Of a stretch of 64,000 bases of DNA, positions 24,161 through 36,586 are shown one piece after another. Position 1 is the first letter of the stretch, and each line of letters begins with the position of its first letter. The notes beneath the pieces are model-generated. The model was given only the letters and a program-made list of their open reading frames with translations, was not told where the DNA came from and did no database searches. The translations under genes were made by a program, and so were the position numbers. Location: the NCBI RefSeq assembly GCF_004000785.1, contig NZ_BILX01000008.1, forward strand, positions 1 to 64,000. The letters are read 5' to 3'. This DNA comes from Paenibacillus ehimensis NBRC 15659. Its GTDB lineage: Bacteria > Bacillota > Bacilli > Paenibacillales > NBRC-103111.

Positions 24161-25024
24161 ATGAATGGCATTTTTCTCGGACTTTTGTCGGCTTTATCCT
24201 TCGGAACGGCCGATTTCTTCGCGGGAAAATCGAGCAAAAAAATCGGCGTGTTCTCCACCCTCTTTTATATGCAGCTCGTCGGTCTCCTCTTCTTGACGGC
24301 CGCTGTCTTCTGGCAGGGACAGTGGGATGCCCTGCTGTCGCTCCGGCATGCTGCCGCAGCCAGCCTCTGGATGGCGGTTGATCTGATCGGAATTCTTTTT
24401 CTTTATCAAGGCCTGCTTACCGGAAGCTCCGCCGTCGTCGCGCCTGTCGCCTCCAGCTTCTCCGTAGTGACCGTCGCTCTGGCCTTTCTATCCGGGGAAC
24501 GGTTGGGCACGGGAACTTGGCTCGGCATCATCATGACGTTGTCGGGAGTCATCCTGGCATCCATGGTATGGCGGTCCGGGAGGTCAAAACAGCGGCCCGG
24601 CACTGCGTTGGCGAGCGGAGTGCTTTGGGCCGTACTGGCCTCGCTGTTTCTCGGTGCGGCCTTCTTCGGGCTGCGTTTCGCACAGGAAGCCCTTGGCGGT
24701 CTGCTGACCGTCTGGATCGGACGGCTGCAGGCCGTGATCCTGCTTCCGGTCCTTTACCGGCTGCTGAAGATCAGGCTCACCTCTCCGGGCAGGAACGGCG
24801 CCGGGCTGGTCGCCCTCGTCGGCATTCTCGATGCGGTCGCTCTTGTCAGCTACAACACCGGATTGGGACTGGAGGACACCTCCATCGTCATCACGGCCAC
24901 ATCGCTGTTTGCCATCGTCACTTTGCTGTGGGGAGTGCTTGCGGGAGGCGAAAAGCCGGCTTGGAATCAATGGGTCGGGGTAGGCTGCACCTTCGCCGGC
25001 ATCCTGATCGTATCTTGGCCGTAA
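24161..25024 (+). CDS. EamA-family (DMT superfamily) transporter
   Basis: A 287-residue membrane protein with ten hydrophobic helices arranged as two EamA repeats (about 1-135 and 150-287). The repeats share the pattern GTADFFAGKSSKKIG / SYNTGLGLEDTSIVITATSLF. Such carriers export or import amino acids, nucleosides or drugs. AAGGAGGGG precedes the ATG. It is divergent from a MarR gene that probably controls it. Confidence 0.87.
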   Translation: MNGIFLGLLSALSFGTADFFAGKSSKKIGVFSTLFYMQLVGLLFLTAAVFWQGQWDALLSLRHAAAASLWMAVDLIGILFLYQGLLTGSSAVVAPVASSFSVVTVALAFLSGERLGTGTWLGIIMTLSGVILASMVWRSGRSKQRPGTALASGVLWAVLASLFLGAAFFGLRFAQEALGGLLTVWIGRLQAVILLPVLYRLLKIRLTSPGRNGAGLVALVGILDAVALVSYNTGLGLEDTSIVITATSLFAIVTLLWGVLAGGEKPAWNQWVGVGCTFAGILIVSWP

Positions 25025-25031
25025 AGGCATG

Positions 25032-25064
25032 AAAAAGCGGGCTCTGCGCTCCCGCAAAGCCCGC
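25032..25064. terminator. Terminator between EamA and the convergent MFS gene
   Basis: The stem GCGGGCT/AGCCCGC is followed on the minus strand by TTTTTC, ending the siderophore operon transcript. On the plus strand it directly follows the EamA stop and may also slow that transcript. Confidence 0.8.
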
Positions 25065-25098
25065 CCGTGTTTGAATTTCATAGCTTACGTTACGTTTA

Positions 25099-26536
25099 TT
25101 ATCGTTCCACCGCAGTCTTGCCGGGAGCGCCCCGCTTGCGGAGCGTTGCGGCGGCATCGGAGTCGCGCATGCCGAGCGCAAAACACAGCCCGAGCAGCAG
25201 GAAGCCTGCCGCCCCGAGCAGTGCCGCCCGGTAAGCTGTCTGATCGGGCTCCATGGCTCCGGCTGGTTCTGCCGCTCCCGTGCCTGCCGCTGCAAGGATG
25301 CCGGACAGCAGCGCCAGGCCGATGGCTGAACCGAGCCGGTTCTGAACCGTGAACCAGGTCGAGGCGCGCCCCATCGACGAGGGAGGAATGTTGGCGAACG
25401 AGGCGATCTGCACCGCGCCGACCGTATGGCCCAAGCAGACGCCCACGCCGAACAGCAGACCGCGGATCAGCCACGGATCGGATCCTTCGCGGACGAAGCT
25501 CAGCGTTACAAAGATCGCTATCGTGCAGAGCAGCCCCGTAATGATCATACGTTTAGGGCCGAGCTTCGGATAAGACCAAGGCACGAGCTGGGATGACACC
25601 ATCAGCCCCAGCGCTTCCGGAAACGTCGTAAGCCCGGTCTCAAGCGCCGAAGCCCCCAGCACATATTGGTACATCAGCGGGAAGACGTAGAGCATGCCCA
25701 GCAGGCCCGGCGGCCGAGCACATGCCGACGAGCCCCGCCGCGCGGAACAGCCTGTCGCACAGCAGACGCAAATCCAGCATCGGCTTCGGCGCGCGCAGTT
25801 CGACTGCGACGAGAGCGGCCAGCAAAAGCAAGCCCAGAAGTCCGGCGCCGGCAATCCAGGGCGAATGCCAGCCGAGAACCGGCCCTTGGCTGAGGGCGTA
25901 CATCGTCAGCGCCATGCCGGGAGCGGAGAGCAGGAAGCCCGGCAGATCCAGACGTCCGGCTTCCGGCTCCTTATGCTCCTTGAGATACAGCAGTCCGAAC
26001 AGCAGAACCGGAATGCCGACCGGGAGATTGATGTAGAAAATCCAGCGCCAGGAGAACTGGTCCGTCAACAAGCCGCTGACGATCGGCCCCAAGGCAGGCG
26101 CAGCGGCGATGGGCAGCACCAGCGCCCGCGACACCTTGGCCCGCTCCTGCGGCGGGAAGGCCCGGAACAGCATCGCCATGCCAACAGGCGTCAGCAAGCC
26201 GCCGCCGATGCCTTGCAGCATCCGGTACGCGGTAAGCTCCGCCAGACTGCCGGCCCATCCGCACAGGGCGGAGGCCCCGGTGAACAGGCCGAGCGCCAGC
26301 AGCAGGATCCGTTTGGTTCCCCAGCGGTCTCCAAGCCAGCCGGCTACGGGAAGAACAAGGGCAAGGCTCGCCAGATAGCCGACGTTGAGCGCGCCGGAAG
26401 CAGCCGGGGGCACATTGAGCTCCCGGCTGATGGTGCCCAGCGCAACATTAAGTACGGTGGCGTCCATCGCTACCATGAACATGGCGGCGACATAGACGAT
26501 GCACACAACGACTTTGGGATTCGGTCCTTCCGTCAT
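25099..26536 (-). pseudogene. DHA2-type MFS exporter of the siderophore locus, frameshifted
   Basis: Two overlapping frames encode one 14-helix EmrB/QacA-type exporter. Upstream part (26536 to about 25720): starts [11 protein letters not shown], with the antiporter motif A region GWLGDRWGTKRILL and motif C LPIAAAPALGPIVSG. Downstream part (about 25715 to 25099), in another frame: from GLLGMLYVFPLMYQYVL through the last helices. The switch lies near 25698-25725 in a GC-rich run (CGGCCGCCGGGCC on the minus strand). The ATG at 26536 overlaps the mbtH stop (ATGA). An intact copy would export the finished siderophore. As read, the product stops after about 297 residues. This is either a real mutation or a one-base sequence error. 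Confidence 0.8.
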
Positions 26537-26760
26537 CCCTGCTTCGTGTCGGCGTAGGCAGGCCCGGCATAAAGGCTGCGGGGCCGCAGATCCGACCAGT
26601 GTGCGGCGATGTAGTCGAGGCACGCCTCCCGCGCAGCCTGCCCGAACGCCGCGGTCCAGCCCTGCGGAACCGGAATGAAAGCGGGCCAGAGCGAATGCTG
26701 TCCCTCCTCATTGATCAACACCAGATAGTCGCTGTCCGTTCGCTCGAATGGATTGGTCAT
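26533..26760 (-). CDS. MbtH-like protein
   Basis: A 75-residue MbtH family member: [24 protein letters not shown] at the start, then the conserved tryptophans in FIPVPQGW and [11 protein letters not shown]. MbtH proteins bind NRPS adenylation domains and help them fold and work, so its partner is DhbF. The ATG overlaps the dhbF stop (ATGA) and its own stop overlaps the exporter start, giving tight coupling of NRPS, chaperone and exporter. Confidence 0.95.
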   Translation of the reverse strand: MTNPFERTDSDYLVLINEEGQHSLWPAFIPVPQGWTAAFGQAAREACLDYIAAHWSDLRPRSLYAGPAYADTKQG

Positions 26761-29700
26761 CGTTTGATTTCCTCCCTAAAGGTTTTGACTGTCCGGTTTT
26801 TCAGCGCCTGCAGCTTCACCGAAAGCTGCCGTCCGATCTCCGTCAGCGGTCCGGGCTGGCACAGGTCTTTATGCCGGCACGCAATATCATAGCGCTCCAT
26901 CTGCCCGCTAATATACGGAAGCCACATCTCCGGATCGATCGGATCGAACCAGTCCGGGATGATCGTGGAATGGAAGAACAGCAGATCGCCTTCGAACCGT
27001 TTCGGCACATACGACCCTAACAGTCGGACCGAGTTCTCGTAGGTCGTTCTCAGATTCCGGATGATCGCTTCGTCCAAGCTTGCCAGCGCGCTTCCGTCGC
27101 TGCGAAGGATCTCGATGGCGGCGGCCATGGTCAGCGGGACGTCGCCGAGACTGTCCGGGTCGTAGCCGCCGAGCGCCAGCATCGCGGTCAGCGCCTCTTC
27201 TTCATCCACCTCGCCGCGAATCGGCAAATAGTGGCTTGGGAAGGCGTCAAGCATCGCGAGGAACTCTACTTCCTCCCCTTCCTGCTGCAGCTGGACGGCC
27301 ATGGCCTGCGCCACGTTGCCGCCGAGCGACCAGCCCAGCAGCCGGTACGGGCCGGTTGGCCGCACCGTGCGGATATGCGCGATATAATCCGCCGTCATCT
27401 CGTCCATCGTCTGCGGCAGCGTCTCGGTCCGCGCAATGCCCCGGGCCTGTAGCCCGTAGATCGGGTATTCCATCCCGAGATGCTTCATCAGGCCGGCATA
27501 GCACCAGCTCAGTCCGCCCGCCGGATGCACGCAGAACAGCGGCGGTTCGGTTCCGTGGGCCCTTAGCGGCAGGAGCACTTGAAGCGCGCCTTGATCCGTT
27601 CCCATCTCCAGCCGCTCCGCGAGCCCGGCAACCGTCGGCGTCTCGAAGAGGACGCCGATGCCGAGATCGCGGCCCATCGCTTCGCGAATGCGGCTCATCA
27701 GCCGTACCGCCAGCAGCGAATGCCCTCCGAGCTCGAAGAAGCCGTCGTCGATTCCCACGCGCCGCAGTCCCAGCACTTCGGCGAACAAATCGCACAGCAC
27801 CTCTTCTTGCGGCGTCCGCGGGCCTCTTCCGTCGGGATCGACGGTCCAATCCGGCGCAGGCAGCGCCTTCCGGTCCAGCTTGCCGTTCGGAGTAAGCGGC
27901 AGGGCGTCCATGCCGATGACGGCCGACGGCACCATGTAATCCGGCAGGCTGGCGCCGGCATACCGGCGCAGCTCGGCCGGCTCGGCGAGCGAGTCCGGCG
28001 CGGGGACGACGTAAGCGACCAGCCGCTTGTCGCCCGGCTGATCCTCGCGCACCACGACGGCGACCTGCGCGACGCCGGGATGCCTTGCCAGCACCGCCTC
28101 GATCTCGCCCGGCTCGATGCGGAACCCGCGGATCTTCACCTGATGATCCGCCCGGCCCAAATAATCCAGCGAACCGTCGGCGAGGCGCCGGGCCAAATCG
28201 CCGGTACGGTACATCCGGGAGCCCGGCGCGCCGAACGGATCGGCCACGAACCGCTCCGCCGTCAGCCCCGGCCGTCCCCAATAGCCGCGCGCCAGCCCGG
28301 CGCCGGCGACATACATTTCTCCCGTTACCCCGGGCGGGACAGGCTGCAGCGCCTCATCCAGAACATAGACGCGCAAATCCGGAATCGCTTCGCCGATCAG
28401 GCTGCCGGCGCCCGAAGCGGCGCTGCCGCGGTCCAGCTCCTTGTAGCTGACATGCACGGTTGTCTCGGTAATGCCGTACATGTTGATCAATCTCGGGGCA
28501 TCGTCCGGATGGCGCGCATACCATTCCTCCAGCCGTCCGAGCTCCAGCGCCTCGCCGCCAAAGACGACGCAGCGCAGAGCCAGCTCCCCGCCCAGCGACG
28601 GATGCTCGCGGTCCGCCTGCATCAGCTGATAGAACGCCGACGGCGTCTGATTCAGCACCGTAACCCGCTCGCGTACGAGCAATTGCAGGAACTCCGCGGG
28701 CGATCGGCTGACCGTGTGCGGCACGACCACGAGGCGGCCGCCATGGAGAAGCGGCCCCCACATTTCCCATACGGAAAAATCGAAAGCATACGAATGGAAC
28801 AGCGTCCAGACGTCCTCCGAACCGAAGCCGAACCAATGCTGCGTCGAGGCAAACAACCGCACGACGTTCTGATGCGGAATCACGACGCCCTTCGGCTTGC
28901 CCGTCGAGCCCGAGGTATAGATCATATACGCAGGGCTGAGCGGCGACAGCGGCCCTGTGCGATCCCGGTCGCCGGGGTTGTCCGGCGAATACGCCCTTAG
29001 CCGCTCCGCCGTATCCGGCGCATCCAGCACCAGACGCGGCAGGCTCCCGGTATCCGGCAAGCCCTGAGCCCCGGCTTCGCTTGTGACGACAACCACCGGC
29101 CGGGCGTCCTCCAGCATATAAGCCAGCCGGTCGGCCGGATAATCCGGGTCCAGCGGCAAGTACGCCGCTCCGGCCTTCAGCACGGCCAGCACGCCGACCA
29201 CCATCTCTACCGAGCGCGGCAGCGCCAACGCCACCATCTGCTCGGGGCCGACGCCTTCGGCGATCAGCAGATGCGCCAGCCGGTTGGCGCGGCAGTTCAG
29301 CTCCGCATAGTCGAGCAGCTCGCCTTCGCAGACGACTGCCGCCGATCCGGGGCTGCGGGCCGCCTGCGCCTCGAACAGCGCGGGCAGATGGGCCCCCGGC
29401 GTCACAGGCAGCGGCTCGCGCCATTGCGCCAGCAGGCTGCTGCGCTCGTCGGGCATCAAAATCTCCAGCCGTCCGATCGGCTGATCCGGCTCGGCCGCCG
29501 CTCCCTCCAGCACCTGCACAAACCGCTCGGCCAGCTTTTCCGCCGTACTGCGCTCGAACAGATCGGAGCTGTACTCCAGCAGCCCTTCCAGCCCGTCCGG
29601 CGTGCCATCCGGCTTGCGGCACTCGTTCAGTTCGAAGGTCAGATCGAACTTGGCCGTGCCGGCGCTGTCCAATTGGAGACGGGCGTCCACTCCGGGCAGG

Positions 29701-32700
29701 TCAAGCATGGCATCCGGCGTATTTTGCAGCACCAGCATGATCTGGAACAGCGGATGCCGGGCCCGCGAACGCACGGGATTCAGCACCTCCACCAGGCGCT
29801 CGAAGGGCACATCCTGATGCTCGTAAGCGGCCAGATTCGTCTGGCGGACGCGGGCCAGCAGCTCGCGGAAGGACGGATCGCCGGACGTATCGGTGCGAAG
29901 CACCAGCGTATTGATGAACAAGCCGACCAGGCCGTCCAGCGCATCGTCGCTCCGCCCCGCAATCGGACTGCCGATCGGAATATCCGTCCCGCCGCCGATT
30001 CGGGTAAGCAGCGCCGCAAGCGCGGACTGCAGCACCATGAACAAGCTGGCCTTGCTTTCGCGGGCAACCTCCGCAAGCCGGAGGTTCAGCTCGCTGCCGA
30101 TCCGGAAGCGGACAACCCCTCCCCGGTAGCTTGCAGCCGAAGGCCTCGGACGATCGGCCGGCAGCGTCAGCTCGTCCGGCAAGCCCTGCAGTGTCCGGGT
30201 CCAGAAGGCGAGCTGGCGCGCAATTAGGCTGTCGGCATCGCCCTCGCTGCCAAGCAGCCGCTCCTGCCAGAGCGCATAGTCGGCATACTGCACCGGCAGC
30301 GGAGCCCAAGCGGGCAATTCTCCCCGCAGACGTGCGGCGTAGGCGGCGGACAGCTCGCGGGTGAGCGGCACCAGCGACCAGCCGTCGCCCGCGATATGGT
30401 GAAGCAGCAGCAGCAGGGCGTATTCATTCTCGCCAAGCACGAACAATTCGGCGCGAAGCGAAGGCTCCTCGGCCAGCCGGAAGCCGTAGCGCACCGCCTC
30501 GGCGAGCCGTTCGGACAACTCGTCTTCGCGGACTTCGGTCACAAGCAGCCGGGGCTTGGCCTGCGCCGCATCCAAAATGAGCTGCTGCGAAGAACCCTGC
30601 GTATCCGGGAAAATCGTGCGCAGCGTCTCATGCCGGCTTACCACATCGCCGAGCGCCCCTTCCAGCGCAGCCGCGTTTAACGGGCCCGACAGCCGGGCAA
30701 CCAGCGGAATGTTGTAGGTCGGACTCGGACCTTCGAGACGGTATAGAAACCACAGCCGGTTCTGGGCGAAGGAAAGCGGGACCGCCTCCGGCCGCTCGGC
30801 CGGACGCACGGCCGGTCTGGCCGCCTGCGCCTGATCGAGGCGCTTGGCGAGACCGGCGACGGTAGGCGATTCGAAAAGCCCCCCGATGCCGAATTCCACG
30901 CCGAACACTTCCCGGATTCGGCCCACCAGCCGCCCTGCCAGCAGGGAATGGCCGCCGAGTCCGAAGAAGTCGTCGTCGATGCCCGCCTTCGCCAGGCCGA
31001 GCACCTCTGCGAACAAGCCGCACAGCAGCTCCTCCTGCGGCGTTCTCGGACTGCGGCTGACGGCTAAGTGGAAATCCGGAGCAGGCAGCGCCTTGCGGTC
31101 GATTTTCTGATTGGGCGTCAAGGGCATGGCCGCCAACGGCACGAAGGCGGAAGGCACCATGTAATCGGGCAGCTCTTCGGCCACATACTGCCGAAGCTCC
31201 GCCGGATCGGGGCCATGCTGGGCTTGAGCTGTGAAATAAGCCACAAGCCGTTTATCCCCGGGCCGGTCCTCCCGCGCGACGACCGTCACCTGATCGACCG
31301 CCGGATGCCGGGAGAGCAGCGATTCGATTTCGCCAAGCTCCACCCGAAAACCGCGTATCTTGATCTGATGATCGGCGCGTCCTATGTAATCGAGAGTGCC
31401 GTCCTCAAGCCATCTCGCAAGGTCGCCCGTACGGTACATCCGGCTGCCGGGCGGGCCGAACGGATTGGCCACGAAACGCTCGGCCGTCAAGTCCGGCCGC
31501 CCCAAATAACCGCGGGCCAATCCCGTCCCCGCAAGATACAGATCGCCCGCGACGCCCGGCGGTACCGGAGACAGTCCCGCATCCAGCACATAGGCCTGCG
31601 TGTTCGCAATCGGCCCGCCGATCGGCGGCGTGCCCGTGCGCTCTTCGCCCAAACGCCCGGCGGTGGAATAGATCGTCGTCTCCGTCGGTCCGTACTGGTT
31701 ATGAACCTCGCAGCCGAGCGACTGCATCGCGAGCTTCAGCCCCAGCGGGAATGCCTCACCGCCCGTGATGATCCGCAGGCCGGGGAACGGCTCCGGCTTG
31801 CTCGACGCGAGCGCCTGCCACAGGGTCGGCGTCGCCTGCATGATCGTAGCCCCCGACTCATGAATCATCCTCGCCAGCGCAGGCGGGTCGATGATCACCG
31901 ACCTCGGAGCGATATCGATGCAGGCTCCCGCAATCAGAGGCAGGAACATTTCAAGCACCGAGATGTCAAAAGCAATCGTCGTTACCGACAGCAGCCGGTC
32001 CCGGACGCTCAGCCGGAACCGGTCCTGCATGGCCGTGAGCAGGTTAGTCAAGCTGCCGAAGGTCACGATCACGCCCTTCGGCTTGCCGGTTGAGCCCGAC
32101 GTGTAAAGAATGTAGGCAGGGTGAAGAGGCGACAGACGGCCGGTACGGTCCTCGTCGCCGGGAGAGGTTTCCGGCTGGCGCAGCATTTGCGCTTCAACAG
32201 CAGGCTCGTCAAGCACCAGAAGAGGCCCCGCCGCTCCGGAAGGAAGCCGGGCGGCCGTTTCGCTGTCCGTCAGGACGCACAGAGGGGCGGCGTCTTGGAG
32301 CATGTAGGCCAACCGGTCCTGCGGATAGTCGGGGTCCAGCGGCAAATACGCGGCGCCGGTTTTATGGACGGCCAGAACCGCCACAACCGCTTCCGCCGAC
32401 CGCGGCAGCAGCAGCGCTACAACGCCTTCCGGACCGACGCCCCGCGAGATCAACGCATGAGCCAGCCGGTTGGCGCGCCGGTTCAATTCGGCATACGTGA
32501 GGACGGAGTCCTCGAATACGACGGCGACCGCATCCGGCGTGCGGGCGACTTGGGCCTCGACCATCGCGGACGTGGAGGCTTCCGGCCATTCCCGGGCCGT
32601 TTCGTTCCATCCGATGAGCACCTGCTCCCGTTCCTCGGGCAGCAGCATATCGATCTGCGAGATCGGCTGCCCGGGATCGGCCGAGGCAAGGCGCCCCAGC

Positions 32701-33953
32701 CAGCCAAGGAACCGCCGCTGATGGGCCGCCAGCTCTTCCGCTCCATACACCGCCGGATTTCCGTCGAAATCTACCCGCAGCCCGCTGCCGTCCGACCGGT
32801 CATAGACATGGATCGACAGATCGTCCACCGGCCCGGCAGACAGATTATGCGGAATGCCCGGGCAGCCGGCAAAGCTCAGGCGATAGTCGAACGGCATCAC
32901 GTTGACCATCGGCCCGAACAAGCGGCGGTTTTCCCCGATCAGCTTCAGCTCCCGCCGCATATCCTGCTGCCGGTACAACTGATGGCGCCGGGCCTCGCAG
33001 ACCTCCCGCGAAACTTGGCGCAGCAGCTCGGACAGCGGCATCTCGGGCCGCACGGCCAAACGCAGCGGCAGCAGGTTCATGACCATGCCCGGAATGCGCA
33101 GCGAAGCCGAACCCAAGCGGCACATCATAGGCAGACCGAGAATCACATCGTTAGCGCCGGTCATCCGATGCACGTAGGCCGCTACGGCCGCAATCATGAC
33201 ATCGGGCCAAGTCGTTCCCGTCCGGTCGGCCGCCTTCCGCAGCGCGGACGCCTCGTCCGGCGACAGCTGCGCGGTCCGGCGCAGGAAGCCTGCGCCGGCT
33301 CTGGCCGCCCGGCTGCCCAGACTAACCGCTTCCGGCGCGTCGGCGAAGCGGGCAAGCCAGAAGGCCCGGTCCCGCTCCTGCTGCTCCGAAGCACGATAGG
33401 CATCGTCCTCCCGGAGAATCGATTGCAGCGCGCCGAAGGCTTCCGGCCCGGGCGGCTGGTCCCGGGTGAGGGCGGTATAAATTTGAGCGGCTCTCTGGGC
33501 CAGCAAAGAAAAGCTGTAGCCGTCGATGACGAGGTGATGGATGCGCTGATACCAGAGAAAGCGGTCCGGGGCCAGCTTGAACAACGCTTCCGTAAACAGC
33601 GGTCCTCGCGTCAGGTCTATCGGCTCGGCCAAGTCCTGTCTCATCCAAGCCTCGGCCGCTTCCAACGGATGGTCCGATCCGCTGAAGTCCACATGATGCA
33701 GCACCCAGTCGGACGACGGCTCAAGACGCTGCCAAGGCCCATCCCCGTCTTCGCCGAAGCGCAGATGCAGCGTTTCCGCCTCCTCCACGGTTTGACGCAG
33801 CGCCGCTTCGAAACGCACCGGGTCCAGAGGTCCATGAATATCGATATATTCCCCCGTATTGAACATCGGGCTTTCCGGGTCAAGCTGCTGGGCGAACCAA
33901 ATCCCCAATTGCGCCCCCGTCAACGGCCGGCGGGCCTGCCGAGCTTCGGACAT
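26757..33953 (-). CDS. dhbF: DhbF-type dimodular NRPS for catecholate trilactone siderophore
   Basis: 2398 residues, domain order C-A-T-C-A-T-TE. C1 has HHLVIDG near residue 143. A1 has [11 protein letters not shown] near 622. T1 Ser is in [10 protein letters not shown] near 1003. C2 has HHIAGDG near 1188. A2 core lies near 1683, T2 [10 protein letters not shown] near 2079 and TE nucleophile GWSLGGN near 2209. Hand-aligned specificity residues are D-I-L-Q-I-G-Q-I-Y for A1 (close to the glycine code of Bacillus DhbF) and D-F-W-N-V-G-M-V-H for A2 (one residue off the threonine code). It condenses 2,3-dihydroxybenzoate from DhbB with Gly (or Ala, as in paenibactin) and Thr, and the TE trimerises and cyclises the units. 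The ATG at 33953 has AAGGAGG eight bases upstream; an ATG at 33971 overlaps the dhbB stop. It is regulated with the operon by iron. Confidence 0.93.
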   Translation of the reverse strand: MSEARQARRPLTGAQLGIWFAQQLDPESPMFNTGEYIDIHGPLDPVRFEAALRQTVEEAETLHLRFGEDGDGPWQRLEPSSDWVLHHVDFSGSDHPLEAAEAWMRQDLAEPIDLTRGPLFTEALFKLAPDRFLWYQRIHHLVIDGYSFSLLAQRAAQIYTALTRDQPPGPEAFGALQSILREDDAYRASEQQERDRAFWLARFADAPEAVSLGSRAARAGAGFLRRTAQLSPDEASALRKAADRTGTTWPDVMIAAVAAYVHRMTGANDVILGLPMMCRLGSASLRIPGMVMNLLPLRLAVRPEMPLSELLRQVSREVCEARRHQLYRQQDMRRELKLIGENRRLFGPMVNVMPFDYRLSFAGCPGIPHNLSAGPVDDLSIHVYDRSDGSGLRVDFDGNPAVYGAEELAAHQRRFLGWLGRLASADPGQPISQIDMLLPEEREQVLIGWNETAREWPEASTSAMVEAQVARTPDAVAVVFEDSVLTYAELNRRANRLAHALISRGVGPEGVVALLLPRSAEAVVAVLAVHKTGAAYLPLDPDYPQDRLAYMLQDAAPLCVLTDSETAARLPSGAAGPLLVLDEPAVEAQMLRQPETSPGDEDRTGRLSPLHPAYILYTSGSTGKPKGVIVTFGSLTNLLTAMQDRFRLSVRDRLLSVTTIAFDISVLEMFLPLIAGACIDIAPRSVIIDPPALARMIHESGATIMQATPTLWQALASSKPEPFPGLRIITGGEAFPLGLKLAMQSLGCEVHNQYGPTETTIYSTAGRLGEERTGTPPIGGPIANTQAYVLDAGLSPVPPGVAGDLYLAGTGLARGYLGRPDLTAERFVANPFGPPGSRMYRTGDLARWLEDGTLDYIGRADHQIKIRGFRVELGEIESLLSRHPAVDQVTVVAREDRPGDKRLVAYFTAQAQHGPDPAELRQYVAEELPDYMVPSAFVPLAAMPLTPNQKIDRKALPAPDFHLAVSRSPRTPQEELLCGLFAEVLGLAKAGIDDDFFGLGGHSLLAGRLVGRIREVFGVEFGIGGLFESPTVAGLAKRLDQAQAARPAVRPAERPEAVPLSFAQNRLWFLYRLEGPSPTYNIPLVARLSGPLNAAALEGALGDVVSRHETLRTIFPDTQGSSQQLILDAAQAKPRLLVTEVREDELSERLAEAVRYGFRLAEEPSLRAELFVLGENEYALLLLLHHIAGDGWSLVPLTRELSAAYAARLRGELPAWAPLPVQYADYALWQERLLGSEGDADSLIARQLAFWTRTLQGLPDELTLPADRPRPSAASYRGGVVRFRIGSELNLRLAEVARESKASLFMVLQSALAALLTRIGGGTDIPIGSPIAGRSDDALDGLVGLFINTLVLRTDTSGDPSFRELLARVRQTNLAAYEHQDVPFERLVEVLNPVRSRARHPLFQIMLVLQNTPDAMLDLPGVDARLQLDSAGTAKFDLTFELNECRKPDGTPDGLEGLLEYSSDLFERSTAEKLAERFVQVLEGAAAEPDQPIGRLEILMPDERSSLLAQWREPLPVTPGAHLPALFEAQAARSPGSAAVVCEGELLDYAELNCRANRLAHLLIAEGVGPEQMVALALPRSVEMVVGVLAVLKAGAAYLPLDPDYPADRLAYMLEDARPVVVVTSEAGAQGLPDTGSLPRLVLDAPDTAERLRAYSPDNPGDRDRTGPLSPLSPAYMIYTSGSTGKPKGVVIPHQNVVRLFASTQHWFGFGSEDVWTLFHSYAFDFSVWEMWGPLLHGGRLVVVPHTVSRSPAEFLQLLVRERVTVLNQTPSAFYQLMQADREHPSLGGELALRCVVFGGEALELGRLEEWYARHPDDAPRLINMYGITETTVHVSYKELDRGSAASGAGSLIGEAIPDLRVYVLDEALQPVPPGVTGEMYVAGAGLARGYWGRPGLTAERFVADPFGAPGSRMYRTGDLARRLADGSLDYLGRADHQVKIRGFRIEPGEIEAVLARHPGVAQVAVVVREDQPGDKRLVAYVVPAPDSLAEPAELRRYAGASLPDYMVPSAVIGMDALPLTPNGKLDRKALPAPDWTVDPDGRGPRTPQEEVLCDLFAEVLGLRRVGIDDGFFELGGHSLLAVRLMSRIREAMGRDLGIGVLFETPTVAGLAERLEMGTDQGALQVLLPLRAHGTEPPLFCVHPAGGLSWCYAGLMKHLGMEYPIYGLQARGIARTETLPQTMDEMTADYIAHIRTVRPTGPYRLLGWSLGGNVAQAMAVQLQQEGEEVEFLAMLDAFPSHYLPIRGEVDEEEALTAMLALGGYDPDSLGDVPLTMAAAIEILRSDGSALASLDEAIIRNLRTTYENSVRLLGSYVPKRFEGDLLFFHSTIIPDWFDPIDPEMWLPYISGQMERYDIACRHKDLCQPGPLTEIGRQLSVKLQALKNRTVKTFREEIKR

Positions 33954-33967
33954 ATGCTCCCCCTCCT

Positions 33968-34930
33968 TCATGTCGTAATATAATCCCCGTTCGGCAAAGC
34001 CCTGCTCAGGCGACCGGACAACAGAGCCCACCAATCGGCCAGCGTCGGACGCTCCGCCAGCTCCACGAACGTGACTTCCGCCCCGGAGCGCCGCCACCGT
34101 TCGGCCAGACTCATGATGCGGATCGAATCCAAGCCCCACTGCGTAATCAGATTATCGTGCTCCGCAAGGGACGTCGGGGCTTCCTGCAGCAAGTCCGCCA
34201 CCAGCTCCCGCAAGCCGTCCTTGGTCAACGTCGCGCTTTCCGCCGCCGGAGCCGCTTCCGATGCGGCTTCCGGCTCGGCTGCGGTTCCCGTTTCACCGCG
34301 AAGCGCCTTGACCAAGCGCTCCGTCGTCATGACGACCGCGCAGCGTTCGGCCGCGTAGGTAATCGCCAGCCGGTGCTTCTCCAGCGAGAAGTCCGCGACC
34401 GCATCGGCGACAAAGAAAGGCTCCACCTCCTGCATGAACGCTTCGCAGGAAGTCATAAGGCAGCCGATATGAGCGTAGATGCCGCATACGATTAGCTGGT
34501 CGCGGCCCAGTTGGGTCAGTCTGGCGCGGAAATCGGTCTTCTGAAAGGCGCTGTACCGCCACTTGGTCAGCACGATATCGCGCTCGTCCGGCAGCAGCTC
34601 CTTCACGATTTGCTTCTGATAGGGTCCGTCGTCGATCCCGGGACCCCAGAAATCCTGCAGCAAGCCGCGCTGCTCCAGCGTCTGGCCGCCCGGCTGGGCC
34701 GAATAGACGACCGGTATGCCCAGCTCGTGGCAAGCGCTTCGGAGCGCGCGGATGTTCTCCAGCAGCTCGATGACAGGGGATGCCCCTGCCGTGAAAGCGT
34801 CCACGAAATACTGCTGCATGTCATGAATCAGCAAAACCGCACGCTTCGGGTCAGGCGTCCAATTCACCCGGTTGGCGGGCAGGTCGGACGCCGTCGGCAT
34901 CGGATAAGGCGTTATGGCAGGAAGAGCCAT
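33968..34930 (-). CDS. dhbB: Isochorismatase / aryl carrier protein DhbB
   Basis: A 320-residue bifunctional protein. Residues 1-210 are the isochorismatase with the catalytic triad Asp in [10 protein letters not shown], Lys in [10 protein letters not shown] and Cys-region [13 protein letters not shown] 25-residue Ala/Glu-rich linker follows, then an aryl carrier domain (about 240-310) with the phosphopantetheine serine in [11 protein letters not shown]. It hydrolyses isochorismate to 2,3-dihydro-2,3-dihydroxybenzoate and pyruvate, and carries the activated aryl acid to DhbF. GAGGAG precedes the ATG. It lies between dhbE and dhbF as in Bacillus. Confidence 0.95.
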   Translation of the reverse strand: MALPAITPYPMPTASDLPANRVNWTPDPKRAVLLIHDMQQYFVDAFTAGASPVIELLENIRALRSACHELGIPVVYSAQPGGQTLEQRGLLQDFWGPGIDDGPYQKQIVKELLPDERDIVLTKWRYSAFQKTDFRARLTQLGRDQLIVCGIYAHIGCLMTSCEAFMQEVEPFFVADAVADFSLEKHRLAITYAAERCAVVMTTERLVKALRGETGTAAEPEAASEAAPAAESATLTKDGLRELVADLLQEAPTSLAEHDNLITQWGLDSIRIMSLAERWRRSGAEVTFVELAERPTLADWWALLSGRLSRALPNGDYITT

Positions 34931-34951
34931 CGTATCTCCTCTTTTCTTTCG

Positions 34952-36586
34952 TTATTTTATCGGAGGCGCAGCTAAAGCCTGCTGCTTCCGGGCAATAAGC
35001 TCGCGCAGCGCCTTCTTGCTGATCTTGCCGACCCCGGTTCGGGGGAACGACTCCAAAAATTCCACCCGGTCCGGGATTTTGTAAGCAGCCAGCCCACGCT
35101 CCCTCAGGAACGCTTTGAGCTCGGCCGGGGCAGGCGCCGGTGAATACGGCACGATGAACGCGCAGGTGCGCTCGCCAAGGTAAGCATCGGGCATCGAAAC
35201 GACGGCGGCGTCATGCACGCCCGGATGAGCGAGGAGATGGTTCTCGATCTCCTCCGCCGCTACTTTATCGCCGCCGCGGTTGATCTGGTCCTTGGCCCGG
35301 CCCTCGACGACAAGGTAGCCTTCAGGCGTCATTCGGGCCATGTCCCCCGTGCGGTAAAAGCCGTCCGCCGTGAACGCCCTGGCATTATGCTCTTCGGCTT
35401 TGTAATAGCCGCGGATCGTATACGGCCCCCGCGTCAGCAGATGTCCGACCTGACCGGGAGCGACCTCTTCATCCTCGTCATCCACGATGCGGATCTCGTC
35501 ATAAGGCGACATCGGCCTTCCCTGCGTATTCACCACAATCTCCTCGGGATCGTCCGGTCGGGTATAGTTGACCAGCCCTTCCGCCATCCCGAAGACCTGC
35601 TGCAACGTGCAGCCCAGAATCGGCTTGACCTTACGGGCGGCCTCCGCACTGAACTTGGCCCCGCCGACCTGCAGCAGCCGAAGCGACGAGAGGTCGCTGC
35701 GGCGCGACTCGGCGGCGTCCAGCCATACGAGAGCCAGCGGAGGCACGACGGCGGTGATCGTGACGCGTTCCCGCTCGATGAGAGGGAACGCCTCGTCCGG
35801 GCTGGAGCCGCGGGACAGCACGACGCGCCCGCCTGCGTATAGCGTGCCCAGCACGCCCGGGGAGCTCAGCGGATAATTGTGGGCCGCAGGAAGCACGGCA
35901 AGATAGATGCTCTGCTCGTCGAGAGCGCACACTTCGGCGCTCATCCGCAAGCTGTAGATATAATCGTCGTGCGTGCGCGGAATCAGCTTCGGCAGTCCGG
36001 TGCTGCCGCCGGACAGCTGGAGAAACGCAACATCCCCGGAGCTTGGCCCCGGCAAATCGGGCAGCGGATCGGCATACAGGTCGCGCAGCGCCGTAAACTT
36101 CCCGGGATCGCCGGCTACGATGACATGACGCAGCGTCGGCACCTGCTCCTGTACTTGCGCCGCCAGCTCCCGGTAATCGAAGCCTGCCTCGACATCCGGA
36201 ATAATATAAGCATTCGCATTTGTAAACTCGGAAAAATAAACGATCTCACTCCTGCGGTGGAGTGGAAGAGCGAATACCGGCAGCGCGCCCAACCGAAACA
36301 GCGCAAAGCATACTTCGATAAACTCCGCTATATTGGGAAGCTGCAAAATCACCTTGTCGTCCTGCCGAATGCCAAGCTTGTACAATCCGGCGGCCAACCG
36401 GTCGACTCTCGCATCCAGCTCGGCGTAGCTGATCCGGCTTGTTCCGCTGACAACGGCGATGCGGTCCCCGTAAGCGGCAGCGCGCCCACGCAGCATTTCA
36501 CCGAACGTCTCGCCCTGCCAGCAGCCGGTCTCCCGGTAAAAATCCGCCATCTCTTTCGGCCATGAAGGGTATTGCGATCGCATCAT
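34952..36586 (-). CDS. dhbE: 2,3-dihydroxybenzoate-AMP ligase DhbE
   Basis: A 544-residue stand-alone aryl adenylating enzyme. The P-loop-like motif is [11 protein letters not shown], the A5-like motif is [15 protein letters not shown]7 is YRTGDMAR, and the A10 lysine is in [10 protein letters not shown]. It activates 2,3-dihydroxybenzoate with ATP and loads it onto the DhbB carrier domain. The start is one of two adjacent ATGs that immediately follow the dhbC stop, with GGGAGG just upstream in dhbC. Length and order match Bacillus DhbE. Confidence 0.95.
   Translation of the reverse strand: MMRSQYPSWPKEMADFYRETGCWQGETFGEMLRGRAAAYGDRIAVVSGTSRISYAELDARVDRLAAGLYKLGIRQDDKVILQLPNIAEFIEVCFALFRLGALPVFALPLHRRSEIVYFSEFTNANAYIIPDVEAGFDYRELAAQVQEQVPTLRHVIVAGDPGKFTALRDLYADPLPDLPGPSSGDVAFLQLSGGSTGLPKLIPRTHDDYIYSLRMSAEVCALDEQSIYLAVLPAAHNYPLSSPGVLGTLYAGGRVVLSRGSSPDEAFPLIERERVTITAVVPPLALVWLDAAESRRSDLSSLRLLQVGGAKFSAEAARKVKPILGCTLQQVFGMAEGLVNYTRPDDPEEIVVNTQGRPMSPYDEIRIVDDEDEEVAPGQVGHLLTRGPYTIRGYYKAEEHNARAFTADGFYRTGDMARMTPEGYLVVEGRAKDQINRGGDKVAAEEIENHLLAHPGVHDAAVVSMPDAYLGERTCAFIVPYSPAPAPAELKAFLRERGLAAYKIPDRVEFLESFPRTGVGKISKKALRELIARKQQALAAPPIK

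Noticed and set aside
27579-29000. Plus-strand ORF of 473 codons opposite dhbF module 2
   Set aside because: Same shadow effect of GC-rich codon bias; composition dominated by Arg, His, Gln without domain pattern.
32121-33983. Plus-strand ORF of 620 codons opposite dhbF
   Set aside because: High-GC antisense shadow: very Arg/Gly/Pro-rich translation, no motif, and the opposite strand clearly encodes the NRPS condensation and adenylation domains.
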